A stretch of DNA of 64,000 nucleotides from an uncultured Myxococcales bacterium (GCA_937902985.1 CALFNG010000400.1:1-64000), one strand, 5' to 3'. Positions 45,546 to 55,241 are shown, counted from the first letter of the stretch. A program made the numbers and translations. The notes: generated by a model not told the origin, from the sequence alone.

Positions 45546-46206
45546 ATGTCGAAACGCGCGGTGTTCGTGCGCGTACGGGGCAGCCTTGTCCCGGCATTTC
45601 TCGGTCTCGTCGCAGCGGCCGCTCGCAGCAATGACTTCGACGCGACCCGCAACACGCCCGCGCGTGGCGGCCTCGGCGCCGATCTTTTCGGCGTGGTTTG
45701 CGATCGAATGGGCGGGCAATCGCTCCACGAAGACCTCAGCGGCGGGTCGTTTCGCGTGCTCTGCCACGGCGAAAACGGCGACGGCGTCTTCGGCGACGCC
45801 TCGATGCACGTCGACGAAGCTGCCTCCCATCACGGGGGATCGACCGAACCTCGACGGCACCATCGCCTCGGCGGATCAGAAAAATGCGAGCCGGAACTAC
45901 GGCATCGCTCGCCTCGAACGGCTCGCGCAAGATCGCGCGACGCTCATCACCGCGCTCGACGCGACGTTCCCCGACATCGAGGTCCCCGTAAAGAACCTCG
46001 ACGCTGCCGACCCCACGCAGTCGTGCTCGACGGCCGCCGCCCAAGGTCGCCTGCACACCGAGCTCCCGAACCTGCTCGGCCGCTTCACCTCCCTTTACGA
46101 CGACGGGACGATCCCCGCCTCGACCGAGACGCTCGGCGCCGGGCACCCACGCCGTATGAAACGGGGCATGACCGCCCCCCCCAACGCGCCCGGAGTTTCT
46201 TCCTAG
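45546..46206 (+). pseudogene. frameshifted and truncated large secreted protein
   Basis: Starts well (ATG 45546, GGAGGA upstream). Residues 1-90 (GADLFGVVCDRMGGQSLHED) are in one frame. Around 45820-45826 the sense switches to another frame, which continues KLPPITGDRPNLDGTIASAD, then LERLAQDRATLITALDATFP, and stops at 46206. The style matches long polyangial surface proteins, so both a frameshift and loss of a long C-terminal part are likely. Function unknown. The end overlaps the phosphodiesterase gene on the other strand. Confidence 0.6.
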
Positions 46207-48011
46207 CGGATCGGCAGGCCGGGGAGCGGCGTCGTCCCTTCTTTGCGAACCGACTCGAGGGCGTCCGGGTTTAGGTCGAGGGCTCGCAGGATCGTCGGCG
46301 CGACCTGTCTGGTCCAGACGTGCTTCGTGACCGTACGGCGATGGAGACTCGGGTTCGAGACGAGCAGCGAGACGTGGGTGTCGTCGAGCGTTCCGCCTCC
46401 ATGCTCGGAGATCTTCTTGTGGCTACCCGAGTAGACGACGCCCCAGTTCGGTTGAATGATGACGTTGGGCGCGCGCGCCGCCGCGAGGGGGTCGGAAGAG
46501 GTCGGGTCGCCATAGATCGCGGCGAGCTCAGGCCCGAAGTTCACGCTCGCCGAGAAGATGGTCCCGGGCGGCAACATGTTCGCGAAGATGGCCGCTTCAT
46601 GGGCAGGGTCGGTCAGCTGGGCGACGACGTTCGCGATGTTCGCAGGCGACTGGTCTTGCAGCCAGAGAATGCCCGTGTCGTCGGTCTGCAGGTGACCGTC
46701 GACCACCGGCGAGGTCCCGTCATTCGGGTTGACGAAAGATGCGAAGACCTGGTCGACGTTCGGGTCGGCCGCGTTGACGAACGGAAGGGGGTCGTTGACG
46801 GTCGCGTTGCCGAGGCCACCGGCCTCCATCGCCAGCTTCGACCGGTCGATCGGCGATTGACCGTGCTTCGCCGAAACGACAATCAAAGTTCGTTCGAATA
46901 GGTGCTTGGCCTTCAGCTCGTTCACCATCCGCCCGAGCGATGCGTCGACGTGGGCGATGGCGCCTGCCAGCAGCGCGCTCGGCGTCCCGTCGGCGTCGGT
47001 GTAGCCGCCCGTGGGTAGCTTCTCGCCAACGCTCACCTGCTGGAAGTTCATGCCGAAGATGGTCGGCACCGGCGCGGGCTTCGAACCGTCGGAGGTCTTT
47101 CCGTCGATCTCGTTGATGACGGCCTGAACCTTCACGTCGTCGTACGCCATCACCGACGGCTCGCAGGTCGTGTAGTCGGTGACCTTCGAGAGCGGGAGCG
47201 AGTTCGTCGTTCCGTCGCAGAGGGCAAGGGTGCCCGCGAGGTCGATTCCGTTTGCCGTGCCGCCGTTCTTGATGAGCGAGTTTATCTCCGGCGTATAGAG
47301 GTCTTCGACGCCGAGGCCGGAAGGACCGTTGACCCAGTCGTACGCCGGGTGCTTGTCGGACCAGGCCGTGTAGCCACCGGCAGCCCGGATCACTTCGAAG
47401 ATCGTGTTGGTCTTGATGAACTGGTGGGGATAGACGGGATTGCAATTTCCCTTGCTATCTTTCGCGTGGGGCAGGTTCGCAGGGTTGATGGGGCTGAACA
47501 GCTGCGAGTCGTCGAACTCCGCGGTTTCGAAGTACGTGGCTTCGGTGCCCGGCTTGCCCTGGCAGTTACTCCCGGGCGCGTAGAGGGTTCGGTCGTAGCT
47601 GTCGTCGTAGTAGAGGCCCGTGGTCTTTGGTGTACCGCCCGTCACGAGCGCGGCGAGACCAGGAAACGAATCCGACGGCGTCGGGGTGTGAGCGTCCGTG
47701 TACTCGACTCCAGTGCGCGCGAGCTCGGCGAATGTCGAATCCGGGTGTGCGGTGATCCAGTTGGCGACGTCGACCTGGTGCAGGCCGTCGACGCTGATGA
47801 GAACGACGTGGCGCACGTCGACGCGGTGGTCGTCGTTCTCGCCGTCGTCGTCGCCTTCAGTGCGATCGCGGCCTGCTTGCTCGCTTTGCAAGTCGATCGC
47901 CTGGCCGGTCGAGGCGGTGGTTTCGCTCGAAGTGCGATTGCCCGAGGCGTTCGATCCACACGCGCCGAGCAGGAACAGCGCAAACAGCGGAAGAGCTTTT
48001 CGAAAGGTCAT
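46203..48011 (-). CDS. phosphodiesterase/nucleotide pyrophosphatase-family lipoprotein
   Basis: A 602-residue predicted lipoprotein (LPLFALFLLGACGS, lipobox LGAC) with an alkaline-phosphatase-superfamily domain: HVVLISVDGLHQVDVANW, then TPTPSDSFPGLAALVTGG (nucleophile Ser or Thr), then VVSAKHGQSPID, then KISEHGGGTLDDTH. It probably cleaves phosphodiester bonds outside the cytoplasm. Start ATG 48011. The position usually read DH is KH here, so a metal ligand may differ. The substrate is not predictable. Confidence 0.82.
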   Translation of the reverse strand: MTFRKALPLFALFLLGACGSNASGNRTSSETTASTGQAIDLQSEQAGRDRTEGDDDGENDDHRVDVRHVVLISVDGLHQVDVANWITAHPDSTFAELARTGVEYTDAHTPTPSDSFPGLAALVTGGTPKTTGLYYDDSYDRTLYAPGSNCQGKPGTEATYFETAEFDDSQLFSPINPANLPHAKDSKGNCNPVYPHQFIKTNTIFEVIRAAGGYTAWSDKHPAYDWVNGPSGLGVEDLYTPEINSLIKNGGTANGIDLAGTLALCDGTTNSLPLSKVTDYTTCEPSVMAYDDVKVQAVINEIDGKTSDGSKPAPVPTIFGMNFQQVSVGEKLPTGGYTDADGTPSALLAGAIAHVDASLGRMVNELKAKHLFERTLIVVSAKHGQSPIDRSKLAMEAGGLGNATVNDPLPFVNAADPNVDQVFASFVNPNDGTSPVVDGHLQTDDTGILWLQDQSPANIANVVAQLTDPAHEAAIFANMLPPGTIFSASVNFGPELAAIYGDPTSSDPLAAARAPNVIIQPNWGVVYSGSHKKISEHGGGTLDDTHVSLLVSNPSLHRRTVTKHVWTRQVAPTILRALDLNPDALESVRKEGTTPLPGLPIR

Positions 48012-48143
48012 GGGGAGATCGCTCCTGCACCGCGGCACGCGGCGCGATCAGCGACTTACTCGATGCTGCGCGACCCGCGGTGTGCCGATCCTGCGACGTT
48101 CTTGCGGCGCTGATCGGCCAGGCGTCGGGGCGCAAAGTCCCGT

Positions 48144-49328
48144 TCAGGGCGCGGGGCTCGGCTCCAGCGCCGTGCTGCGCGCCTCGTCGCGGGCAAAACC
48201 ATCTCGGTAAAGCGTCAGGTAGCGTCGCGCCTCGCGGGCCGCGCCCGCGTGATCTCCGATCTGGGCCAGGGCGCGAAATCTTTCCACATGGGCATCCTCT
48301 GCCAGCGGCGACGCCGGATAGAGGCGCACGAGATCGCTCAAGAGGCTGATCGCGCGGCTGTCGTCACCCTGCGCGCGTGCCTGCTTCGCTTGAGCAAAGA
48401 GGGTGTTCTGATTCGCGAGGTCCATTGTCTCCATCGCCGGCTTCGACGCGGGACGGGCCTCGCGCGCGACGGGCGCCGGACCGCTCGGATGGCGACCGAC
48501 GTCACGTTTCGACAGCGGCAAGTCGGGCTCGCCCCGAGGCGCGGCTCGCGATTCGGAGCTGGCATCCGTCGCAGCGGGAGCAGGACCTGGCTGACCCGCG
48601 GCGAGGCCTGCAGCCTCGGAGCCCGCGGGGGCGACGGAGTCCTCTTCCGCTGAGGTCCACTCCATTCCGCCATAAAGGAGCGTCTCTCTGCCTGCGTGCA
48701 GGACGCTGACCACACCATGGGTCACGGCGACCTTCGTCTTCGGGACTCCCGAAGGCCCGACCCTGGTAACCTCCACCGAGAACGACGTGCCGTGCACGGT
48801 CACCAGCGTGTCTGGCGTTCGCACCGCGAAGACATGTCCCGCAGGCAACTTGGGCACTTCCACTCGGAGCAGCCCCGACTCGATGACAATCTCTTCGCGC
48901 GTATTCGAAAGGGCCGAGACGTCAGGCACCTCGAAGCGCGTCTTGGGTCCCGTCGCGACGACGACGCCGCTCGGGAGTCGGAGCCCCGACGAGCCTTCGT
49001 TCTGGGACGTGAACACCCCGCCATCGCGATCGAGGGGGTGCGAGTCGCCGAGCAGTGAGCGTCCGCCCCCCGCGAGCCGACCGATGGCCGTCGATCCGCG
49101 CCACGCGCCGACGGCCACGAGGAGGACGACCGCGACGGCGGCCAACGCCACCTGCCAGCGAGCCGGCCTCCACGCGCTGCGCTCGGCGGTTGCGCTGTCC
49201 ATCGCCCGGACGACCGCGCCGACCAGTCGAGCGCGACGCGCCGGGTCCTCGGCGACCGCCTTCACGGGAATGGCGGCGCGCGACCACCGAGCGAGGAGGT
49301 CGGGCCTTCGCGGCCACTTGCTAGCCAC
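48144..49328 (-). CDS. FecR-type anti-sigma protein with TPR-like tail
   Basis: A 394-residue membrane protein that probably controls the ECF sigma factor encoded just upstream. One helix (RWQVALAAVAVVLLVAVGAW) is followed by a FecR domain (RLPSGVVVATGPKTRFEVPD, then VRTPDTLVTVHGTSFSVEV, then VTHGVVSVLHAGRETLLYGG). A disordered spacer precedes two TPR-like helices (ARAQGDDSRAISLLSDLVRL, then HVERFRALAQIGDHAGAARE). The GTG at 49328 overlaps the sigma stop codon, which shows translational coupling. Confidence 0.88.
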   Translation of the reverse strand: MASKWPRRPDLLARWSRAAIPVKAVAEDPARRARLVGAVVRAMDSATAERSAWRPARWQVALAAVAVVLLVAVGAWRGSTAIGRLAGGGRSLLGDSHPLDRDGGVFTSQNEGSSGLRLPSGVVVATGPKTRFEVPDVSALSNTREEIVIESGLLRVEVPKLPAGHVFAVRTPDTLVTVHGTSFSVEVTRVGPSGVPKTKVAVTHGVVSVLHAGRETLLYGGMEWTSAEEDSVAPAGSEAAGLAAGQPGPAPAATDASSESRAAPRGEPDLPLSKRDVGRHPSGPAPVAREARPASKPAMETMDLANQNTLFAQAKQARAQGDDSRAISLLSDLVRLYPASPLAEDAHVERFRALAQIGDHAGAAREARRYLTLYRDGFARDEARSTALEPSPAP

Positions 49329-50052
49329 TTCGGTGCCCCCCGTCTCTCGGCGCGTCCCCTCGGGGAGGGCCTTCGGGCGACCCGTCGTCTGCCCGCACTC
49401 GCTTCTGGAACTCACGCCGAGCTCGCACCAGGCGCGACTGCGCCGCCGCCATCGAGACACGGAGAATCGCGGCGATCTCCGCGAGGTCGTGGCCCAGCAC
49501 GTCGTGCAGGACGAGCACCATGGCGCGGTCCGGGGTCATCGAGGTCAGGTGGGTCTGCGCACTCCTGATCTGGTCCCGGACGCTCATGTCGCGCACCGCG
49601 TCACCGACCAGGCGCGTGTCGGCGGCATGTTCGGCGCCCTCGACGGAGTCGAAGACCCGGCGCGCACGCCGCCGCGCTCGCAATGCGTTGAAGGCGACGT
49701 GCGCCGCCACGGCCGAAGCCCACGTGGACAAGCTGCAACCGCGCGCGAAGCGTCCGCGTACCAGAGTCAGGACGATCTGCTCGAACGTGGCCTGCACGAG
49801 GTCGTCGTGGTCGAGTTCGCGCTTGCCCATCACGCGATATAGGGCAGGCTCGATCGCCGGGATGAGGCGGTCATGTAGCTCCCCTGCCCGTCGTGTGTCT
49901 CCCTTGAGAACGGCCTCGATGAGACCTTCATCGTCGAGAGGCCCCGAGGGGTTGGGCGCGGACGGCGACGTGGGCGGCGCCAGTCGCAGCCAACGCTCCG
50001 CCTTGGCGACGCGACGTAACGGCTTCAAATCCACGCTCCTCCTCTCCCGCAT
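49321..50052 (-). CDS. ECF-type sigma-70 factor
   Basis: A 243-residue RNA polymerase sigma factor. Region 2 reads YRVMGKRELDHDDLVQATFE and SLSTWASAVAAHVAFNALRA; region 4 has AMVLVLHDVLGHDLAEIAAI followed by MAAAQSRLVRARREFQ, the DNA-binding helix-turn-helix. Start ATG 50052, with no clear ribosome-binding site. Its stop overlaps the FecR gene. The target promoters are unknown; autoregulation of the four-gene minus-strand unit is expected. Confidence 0.92.
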   Translation of the reverse strand: MRERRSVDLKPLRRVAKAERWLRLAPPTSPSAPNPSGPLDDEGLIEAVLKGDTRRAGELHDRLIPAIEPALYRVMGKRELDHDDLVQATFEQIVLTLVRGRFARGCSLSTWASAVAAHVAFNALRARRRARRVFDSVEGAEHAADTRLVGDAVRDMSVRDQIRSAQTHLTSMTPDRAMVLVLHDVLGHDLAEIAAILRVSMAAAQSRLVRARREFQKRVRADDGSPEGPPRGDAPRDGGHRSG

Positions 50053-50104
50053 GGTAACCGGTGGGCGCCTCCGGCAGGCACCCAACGTGGGGGGGCCGGA
50101 CGAT

Positions 50105-51046
50105 TCAGGGAAAGGCTATCCGCACGCCTCCCTGCGCTACCCAGCCGACCGCCGGAAGGCGGGCCAGCAGCTGGCCCCGTCCGCGAATGTCGACGGCGCC
50201 GGTGGCCTCGCCCGCCTGAACCCCCGCGACGAACCCGACCCGCTGGGATGCCATCCACGCTCCGTCGAGGCCTTCTTCGAGCCCCACGATCCACCGACCG
50301 ACCTGCGCGGACGTCCCCGTCAGCGCGTCTGTTCCCGTCACCTGAACGAGTTGCAGCGCCGCCCCCGCGCGCACGGTGAATCGCAATCGGTCGCCGAGCC
50401 GGAGCGCCACGAGGCCAAGTCCGGTCGAGATGCCGAGGCGCACGATCGACAACCGATCCGGGTCGAACCGCCGAACCGTACACGCCGCTGCGGCGGTCAC
50501 GAACACGCTCTCCGGTCTCAGCGACTGTGCGAAGCGCATCTCGCCGCCGAACGCGGGCGGGGACCCGGCGGCGGCCTCCACGGAAAACAGCGCGTCGAGC
50601 CACGCCCGCGTAGAAGAATCACGCGAGTCGGCGGCGGGGGGCGTCTCGCTGCTCGCGTGCTCCGCTGCCGGCGCGGGCAACGTCGGTTCGCGTCTCGACT
50701 CGTCTCGCTCATGATCGACGAGATCGCCGGCGATCGTCGCGATGGCGAAGCCCACGGTCCGCCAGCGTTCGATCTCCGGGTCCGCGACGGAGAATTCGAG
50801 GTCTCGGGCCCGCCACCGTTGCCCGACACCGGCCCGCAGCCCGACTTCCACGTGGGCCCCCATACGCGCCGGCCCGTTCCAGCTGACTATCGCCACGGCG
50901 AAGCCTTGATCGTCGTCGGCGCTCTCCTGTGCGGCCACGCACCGCGCGAGCGACTGGGTGCCGAGGGTACACGCGTCGAGCAGCGTCTGCGCGTAGGGTG
51001 AAGCGACGTCGGCGGCGGGAAGGTCGACTGCGATTGTGGGAGACAT
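50105..51046 (-). CDS. hypothetical protein in the sigma/FecR operon
   Basis: A 313-residue protein, no recognised family. Start ATG 51046 lies 2 bp after the stop of the upstream lipoprotein. There is no obvious signal peptide, although the C-terminal third has amphipathic strands (RLRFTVRAGAALQLVQV and GRWIVGLEEGLDGAW) suggestive of a beta-rich, barrel-like or periplasmic domain. Conserved-looking pieces are GFAVAIVSWNGP and RTVGFAIATIAGDLVD. Sits between a lipoprotein and a sigma factor. Confidence 0.7.
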   Translation of the reverse strand: MSPTIAVDLPAADVASPYAQTLLDACTLGTQSLARCVAAQESADDDQGFAVAIVSWNGPARMGAHVEVGLRAGVGQRWRARDLEFSVADPEIERWRTVGFAIATIAGDLVDHERDESRREPTLPAPAAEHASSETPPAADSRDSSTRAWLDALFSVEAAAGSPPAFGGEMRFAQSLRPESVFVTAAAACTVRRFDPDRLSIVRLGISTGLGLVALRLGDRLRFTVRAGAALQLVQVTGTDALTGTSAQVGRWIVGLEEGLDGAWMASQRVGFVAGVQAGEATGAVDIRGRGQLLARLPAVGWVAQGGVRIAFP

Positions 51047-51048
51047 CG

Positions 51049-51567
51049 TCAGTGGCAAACGTGGTCCGTCGAGCATGATTCCCCGTCGGGGCAATCGGCG
51101 CCCGTGACGCACGCCACGCACGCGGCCTGCCAGCACTCAGTGCCCGCGGGACAGTCCGAGTCGTCCAGGCACTCGGCGCAGGCGCCCTGACTCGGGTCGC
51201 ACACGTCCGATGACTCGCAATCGCCGTCCGTCGTGCACGGCTCGACGCACCGGTTGGTAACGCGGTTGCACGTGGAATTCGCGCCTTCGACGCAGTCGTC
51301 CATGCCGATGCACTGGACGCAGACGTGTAGAGCCGGCTCGCAACGTTTCGCGTCGCGCGACGTGCAGTCGCTGTCCGAAAGACAGCCGAAGGTATCTCCG
51401 CCTTCTCGGCTCTGGCCCATTGCGTCGAACGCGTCGACGGAGGCCTCGTGCGGTGCATCCGCCGTCGATTGGCCGTCGGGAGACGGAAACAGGTCAACCG
51501 ACGTATCCGCGCAGCCGAGGAGCACGTGAAAGGGAAGTAGCGCGCCCAGGCGCAGTCGTGTCCACAT
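51049..51567 (-). CDS. cysteine-rich EGF-like lipoprotein
   Basis: A 172-residue lipoprotein (LRLGALLPFHVLLGC) with a cysteine-rich C-terminal half in EGF-like/DUF spacing (CLSDSDCTSRDAKRC, then CVQCIGMDDCVEGANSTC, then CVEPCTTDGDCESSDVC). Start ATG 51567 is preferred to 51588 because it gives a normal signal. First gene of an operon with a hypothetical protein, an ECF sigma factor and FecR. Confidence 0.8.
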   Translation of the reverse strand: MWTRLRLGALLPFHVLLGCADTSVDLFPSPDGQSTADAPHEASVDAFDAMGQSREGGDTFGCLSDSDCTSRDAKRCEPALHVCVQCIGMDDCVEGANSTCNRVTNRCVEPCTTDGDCESSDVCDPSQGACAECLDDSDCPAGTECWQAACVACVTGADCPDGESCSTDHVCH

Positions 51568-51735
51568 GCTGGCAAGGCAAAGTGCCATCGATCCGTAGGC
51601 GCAGCAAGGACACCACCCTGGCCGAGCGAAGGTAGAAAATCGTATGCACCCTGCCTGCTGCCGACCCGGACCGGTTACTTAGGGTTCATAGGAGACGCGT
51701 AGGCCGCACAGGAGGTACGTGCTTCGGAGGGATCC

Positions 51736-52175
51736 ATGAGAATTCTCGCGAGAAGTCTAGTTGCGGTACCACGATCGCGGTTCTCACGGCGGCAGCGTCT
51801 TGCGGCGGCACCAGCCCCACTGGGTTCGACACGGACGGCGGAAGCTCTAGCGGAGACGACGGCCTCTTGAACGAACCCGCGCTCTACATCGCTCCGCAGT
51901 CGCCGACCAACGGCGGAACGCCGCTATTCCCGCAATGGATCAAGGGCTCGTACAACAACAACCCGCCCACCCGCGGGACGTTCAATGCCGGGGCTACGAT
52001 TGACCCGCCTCCGGCCGGAAGCACGCTCGCCGCGAAATATACGGGTGGGTTCATCTGGGATGTGAGTAAGCTCGGCCTCGGGCCCGGGTCGCACGCCGCC
52101 GTATTTCGGTTCACGACGGCGACCGGGATCGGGCCATCGGGTGCGTCACCATCGTCATCATGCGTCATCATGTGA
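51736..52175 (+). pseudogene. frameshifted short lipoprotein
   Basis: The ATG at 51736 (GGAGGGATCC before it) begins MRILARSLVAV. One missing base at about 51766-51768 would restore TTIAVLTAAASCGG, a complete lipobox, in the frame that continues LYIAPQSPTNGGTPLFPQW and TGGFIWDVSKLGLGPGS and stops at 52175. A later piece in a third frame (CVTIVIMRHHVNSFG) runs to an ATGA with the next gene, so a second frameshift is likely. Resembles large polyangial surface lipoproteins cut short. Confidence 0.6.
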
Positions 52176-52260
52176 ACTCGTTCGGTGACGCGCGACGGGC
52201 GCGTCGAACTTCAAGCAGGCACCTGGGCCGAGATCACCGGCTCGTGGAGGGTCGAATTTC

Positions 52261-53253
52261 ATGAAGAATGCATGCGTCTTCCTTGCAGTTTCCTTTGGCG
52301 TGACGATCGTCGCGGCATGCGGAAGCTCGACGACCAGCGGCCCTAGCAACGACGGCGGCCTTTCCAGCTCGAGCAGCTCCAGCGGGGCCGGGAGTAGCGG
52401 GAGCGGGAGTAGCAGCGGCGCCGTCGGCAACGACTCCGGTTCCACGCCGGGCCGCGAAGGTGGCGCGGGCGGTTGCACCTGCGCCGCGCCAGAGGTGTGC
52501 TGCGTTGGCGGAGGTGGCGGAGGAGCGGGTCGAACCTTCTCCTGCGCCGCGGCGAACTCCTGTCCGACGGGGACGCTTGTGGTCGCGTGCGTCAGCGCCC
52601 AGAGCTGCGGTGCGGGCCAGCAATGCTGCTATCTGCCGAGCGCAGATACTCCCAGCACGACGAACGTCAGTGAATGCGCGGCCAGTTGCCCGGCGGGCGC
52701 TCGCTCGACGTGCACGACGAGCGCCGACTGCCCCGCGGGCTCGACGTGCGGACAGCAGTCGGGCGGTACATACGGCTTCATGACCTGCCACGTGCCACCC
52801 CCGTGCATGGGCACGGCAGACTGTTCGATGGGTCAGGTCTGTTGCGAGGGAACGCCGAACACGTGCCATACGGGAACGGCGTGCCCCGCCGGAAGCCCGC
52901 AGCTTTGCGGCGCTCCCACCGATTGCGCGTCGGGCCAACTGTGCTGCGCGGACGCCGCCGATGGGGGAAACTCCGCTTCGTGCCAGGCGGGCGCGGCTTG
53001 TCCGGCGGGGACGGCCCTCGTCTGCGCGACATCCGCCGATTGCGCGACCGGAATGGCGTGCTGTCAGGGCGGAGGACAGACGTGCCAGGCGCCGTCAGCG
53101 TGCGGCATGCCCGGGAATCGCGAGGTTTGTGCCACGAGCGCAGACTGCCCCGCTGCATTCCCTGTTTGCCGAGGGATGACTTGCAGGACCGCGCCCGACG
53201 GCGGAGTGCCCTTCGATAGCGGTGCCCCCAGGGATGCGGCCACGGGCGGCTAG
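52261..53253 (+). CDS. cysteine-rich lipoprotein
   Basis: A 330-residue lipoprotein (FLAVSFGVTIVAACGS) with a Ser/Gly linker and six or seven cysteine-rich units (CTTSADCPAGSTCGQQ, then CGAPTDCASGQLCC, then CATSADCATGMACC). The spacing differs from the 782-residue protein: each unit has a C-x5-C-x4-x-CC pattern. No catalytic domain. The ATG at 52261 overlaps a stop in the broken gene before it. Confidence 0.85.
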   Translation: MKNACVFLAVSFGVTIVAACGSSTTSGPSNDGGLSSSSSSSGAGSSGSGSSSGAVGNDSGSTPGREGGAGGCTCAAPEVCCVGGGGGGAGRTFSCAAANSCPTGTLVVACVSAQSCGAGQQCCYLPSADTPSTTNVSECAASCPAGARSTCTTSADCPAGSTCGQQSGGTYGFMTCHVPPPCMGTADCSMGQVCCEGTPNTCHTGTACPAGSPQLCGAPTDCASGQLCCADAADGGNSASCQAGAACPAGTALVCATSADCATGMACCQGGGQTCQAPSACGMPGNREVCATSADCPAAFPVCRGMTCRTAPDGGVPFDSGAPRDAATGG

Positions 53254-53327
53254 CTCGGTCTTGTCCGTCTGACGCGACGACGTCGGCCTGGCCGGCCGCG
53301 AAGGCCGAACCCGCGCTCTACAAGAAG

Positions 53328-53453
53328 GAGGCAAGGGCGCTCACCGCGAGGGTCGCGATCCTCGAGTCTGGTCGCATCGCCCAGACGGGGACGCGCGAGC
53401 AGCTCGCAGCCAATCCCCGGACCGCGTTCGTTCGCGCGTTCGGGGGCTCGTAG
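53328..53453 (+). pseudogene. C-terminal remnant of an ABC-transporter ATPase
   Basis: One frame reads EARALTARVAILESGRIAQT, then REQLAANPRTAFVRAFGGS, then TAG at 53451-53453. This matches the end of CysA/PotA/ModC-type ABC ATPases (usual form: adRvavLegGrivQ.Gtp.eLl..P...Fva.f). The Walker motifs are absent: only about 42 codons remain, with no start. A small relic left by a deletion or transfer. Confidence 0.6.
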
Positions 53454-53477
53454 CGTAAGGGTCCGCGAAGAGCGCGA

Positions 53478-55007
53478 CTATTGCGTCGTCACCGTCAGGC
53501 CGAAATGGCCGCCCTGGGGGCCGGCGGAGTCGACGACGATCGTGTAGGTTCCCGCGGCCACGTCCGTGAGCTTGACCGTCGAGGCGAAGCCCTGGTTCGG
53601 CGAGTCGTCAGCGCAGCCCAGTGCGCTCGACGTGGACACGGCGCAGCCGGGCAGGATGTAGAGCACCGTGTCGAAGTCCGTCTCAGGCGCCGCGGTCGAC
53701 ACGGTCAGGGTGCCCACGGGTTTCGGGAGCGTGAGCAGCACGACGGACTCGGGACGGCCGACGGCCGTGGCCACCGCGCAGCCCGAAGGCGGATCCCACA
53801 GGCTGACGCCACTCGCCTGACCCCATGCAGCGAGGAGCCCCGCCGTTGCCACCTGGGGGGCCGCTTTGCACACGGTCGACTGGAGCGTCGCCACCGAGCT
53901 GCAGGTATTCGCCGCGCCGACGATGCGCGGGGAGCACACGGTCCCCGTCGCGCACCCGTTGATCCCGTAGGCGTCGCATGCCTGACCCGCCGGCCGGATC
54001 ACCTGGGGCGCGACCGTCACGGTCACCGAGGTCCCCTTGCGGCCCATCACATCTTCCGGAGTGACCAGGATCTCCGGCACGAGCGACGCAAACCCCGCCG
54101 CAGGATTGTTCTGGAACACGAACGATTGTCCGACCCCGCTCCGGGCGTCGAGCAGATACGAAGACACCGGGGTCGAGACCCCATCGCCGCTCAGGTCGAC
54201 GCTGATCGGGCTTCCGTGGGCGTCGAGAAACTGCAAAACGAGGGTCTGCAGATCCTCATCGGGGTCCGCGCCGACGAAGATCTCGGTGGATTGCGAGCCC
54301 CCACCGTAATACGCGACCTGCGTGAGGCTCGGCGCGACGCCTGCCAGGCACGTCGGCGGGGTCCCCCCGCACGCGAGGCCCTCGGCGCACCTGCTCATGA
54401 TCTCGGTGACGTCGCACCCGGCGCCCAGAGCCGCGACGGCCTGCTCCGTCAGCGTGGCCTGGAGCGAGGTCGAGAGAGCGCCGTTGATGTCGGAGAGAGA
54501 GACGACGGCCGAGGCGACGGCCGGGAAGTTCCTGTAGAGACCCGTCAACGTGACCGTCTGGGTGAAGGTCTTCTTGCCCAGCGTCGAGCCGTCGAAGTGC
54601 AGGCGTTGCTCCGCCGAGTCGGCGACGCCGTTCCAGTTCGTGTCGAACGCGGCGACGGGGTTGTTCGATGCATCGAGCAAGCGAACGTGCAGCTCGGTCG
54701 TCTGCCCCGTCGGATCGCTCCCTTGAACGTCGAAGACGAGATCGCTCGCGTGACGGCCGCCCGTTCGCAAGTCGATGGCGCCCAGGACGGCGCTCGACGG
54801 CGGGGGGGGCGGTCCGGCCTCCACCGGCGCTGCGCCGTCGGGGGTCGGAGGGGGCGGCGTCCCCGAATCGGAGCCGGGCGTGCCCGTCGGCACCGGACCG
54901 GCCTCGGGCGAGGTGCCACCCGGACTGCCGGGCGCCCCCGAGCTCCCGCCGCATCCGGCTGCGACGAGCCCCGCCGCGAGCCAGGAGACCAATTGACGAG
55001 TGGGCAT
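53478..55007 (-). CDS. large secreted lipoprotein, unknown function
   Basis: A 509-residue lipoprotein (SWLAAGLVAAGC) with a proline-rich linker and no recognised catalytic domain. The central part has beta-rich strands (TFTQTVTLTGLYRNFPA) and EF-hand-like DTNWNGVADS and DLSGDGVSTP, which may bind calcium. The C-terminal region has an internal duplication of a bacterial pre-peptidase-like domain (SVVLLTLPKPVGTLTVSTA, then ETDFDTVLYILPGC, ending AGTYTIVVDSAGPQGGHFGL). Start ATG 55007 has GGAG upstream. Confidence 0.78.
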   Translation of the reverse strand: MPTRQLVSWLAAGLVAAGCGGSSGAPGSPGGTSPEAGPVPTGTPGSDSGTPPPPTPDGAAPVEAGPPPPPSSAVLGAIDLRTGGRHASDLVFDVQGSDPTGQTTELHVRLLDASNNPVAAFDTNWNGVADSAEQRLHFDGSTLGKKTFTQTVTLTGLYRNFPAVASAVVSLSDINGALSTSLQATLTEQAVAALGAGCDVTEIMSRCAEGLACGGTPPTCLAGVAPSLTQVAYYGGGSQSTEIFVGADPDEDLQTLVLQFLDAHGSPISVDLSGDGVSTPVSSYLLDARSGVGQSFVFQNNPAAGFASLVPEILVTPEDVMGRKGTSVTVTVAPQVIRPAGQACDAYGINGCATGTVCSPRIVGAANTCSSVATLQSTVCKAAPQVATAGLLAAWGQASGVSLWDPPSGCAVATAVGRPESVVLLTLPKPVGTLTVSTAAPETDFDTVLYILPGCAVSTSSALGCADDSPNQGFASTVKLTDVAAGTYTIVVDSAGPQGGHFGLTVTTQ

Positions 55008-55212
55008 TGCTGTTCGCTCCAGGTCCATAAAGCCGCTGGGCCTGGTGCACCGGTCATGCCAGTAGCTCTCCGGGCGCGACGGGATCGAGCGCGAGGCCGC
55101 AATCGTGAGCCGGTACCCGCGACACAAAGTCGCGAGACGTCAGCGCCATGGCGATCCGTGTCAGGGCGCTGTCGATCGAAAGCGCGTTCTCGGGACTACA
55201 AAAGCCGATAAC

Positions 55213-55241
55213 GGCGGCGCGACACCAGGTCGCACCGCCGT
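55213..55241 (-). terminator. probable terminator after the RTX gene
   Basis: On the minus strand a 12-bp stem (one wobble) with a 5-base loop lies 34 bp past the RTX stop (55275). It is followed by TTATCGGCTTTT, a moderate T-run. It separates the RTX gene from the downstream lipoprotein. The remaining bases to 55008 hold the lipoprotein leader. Confidence 0.6.
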
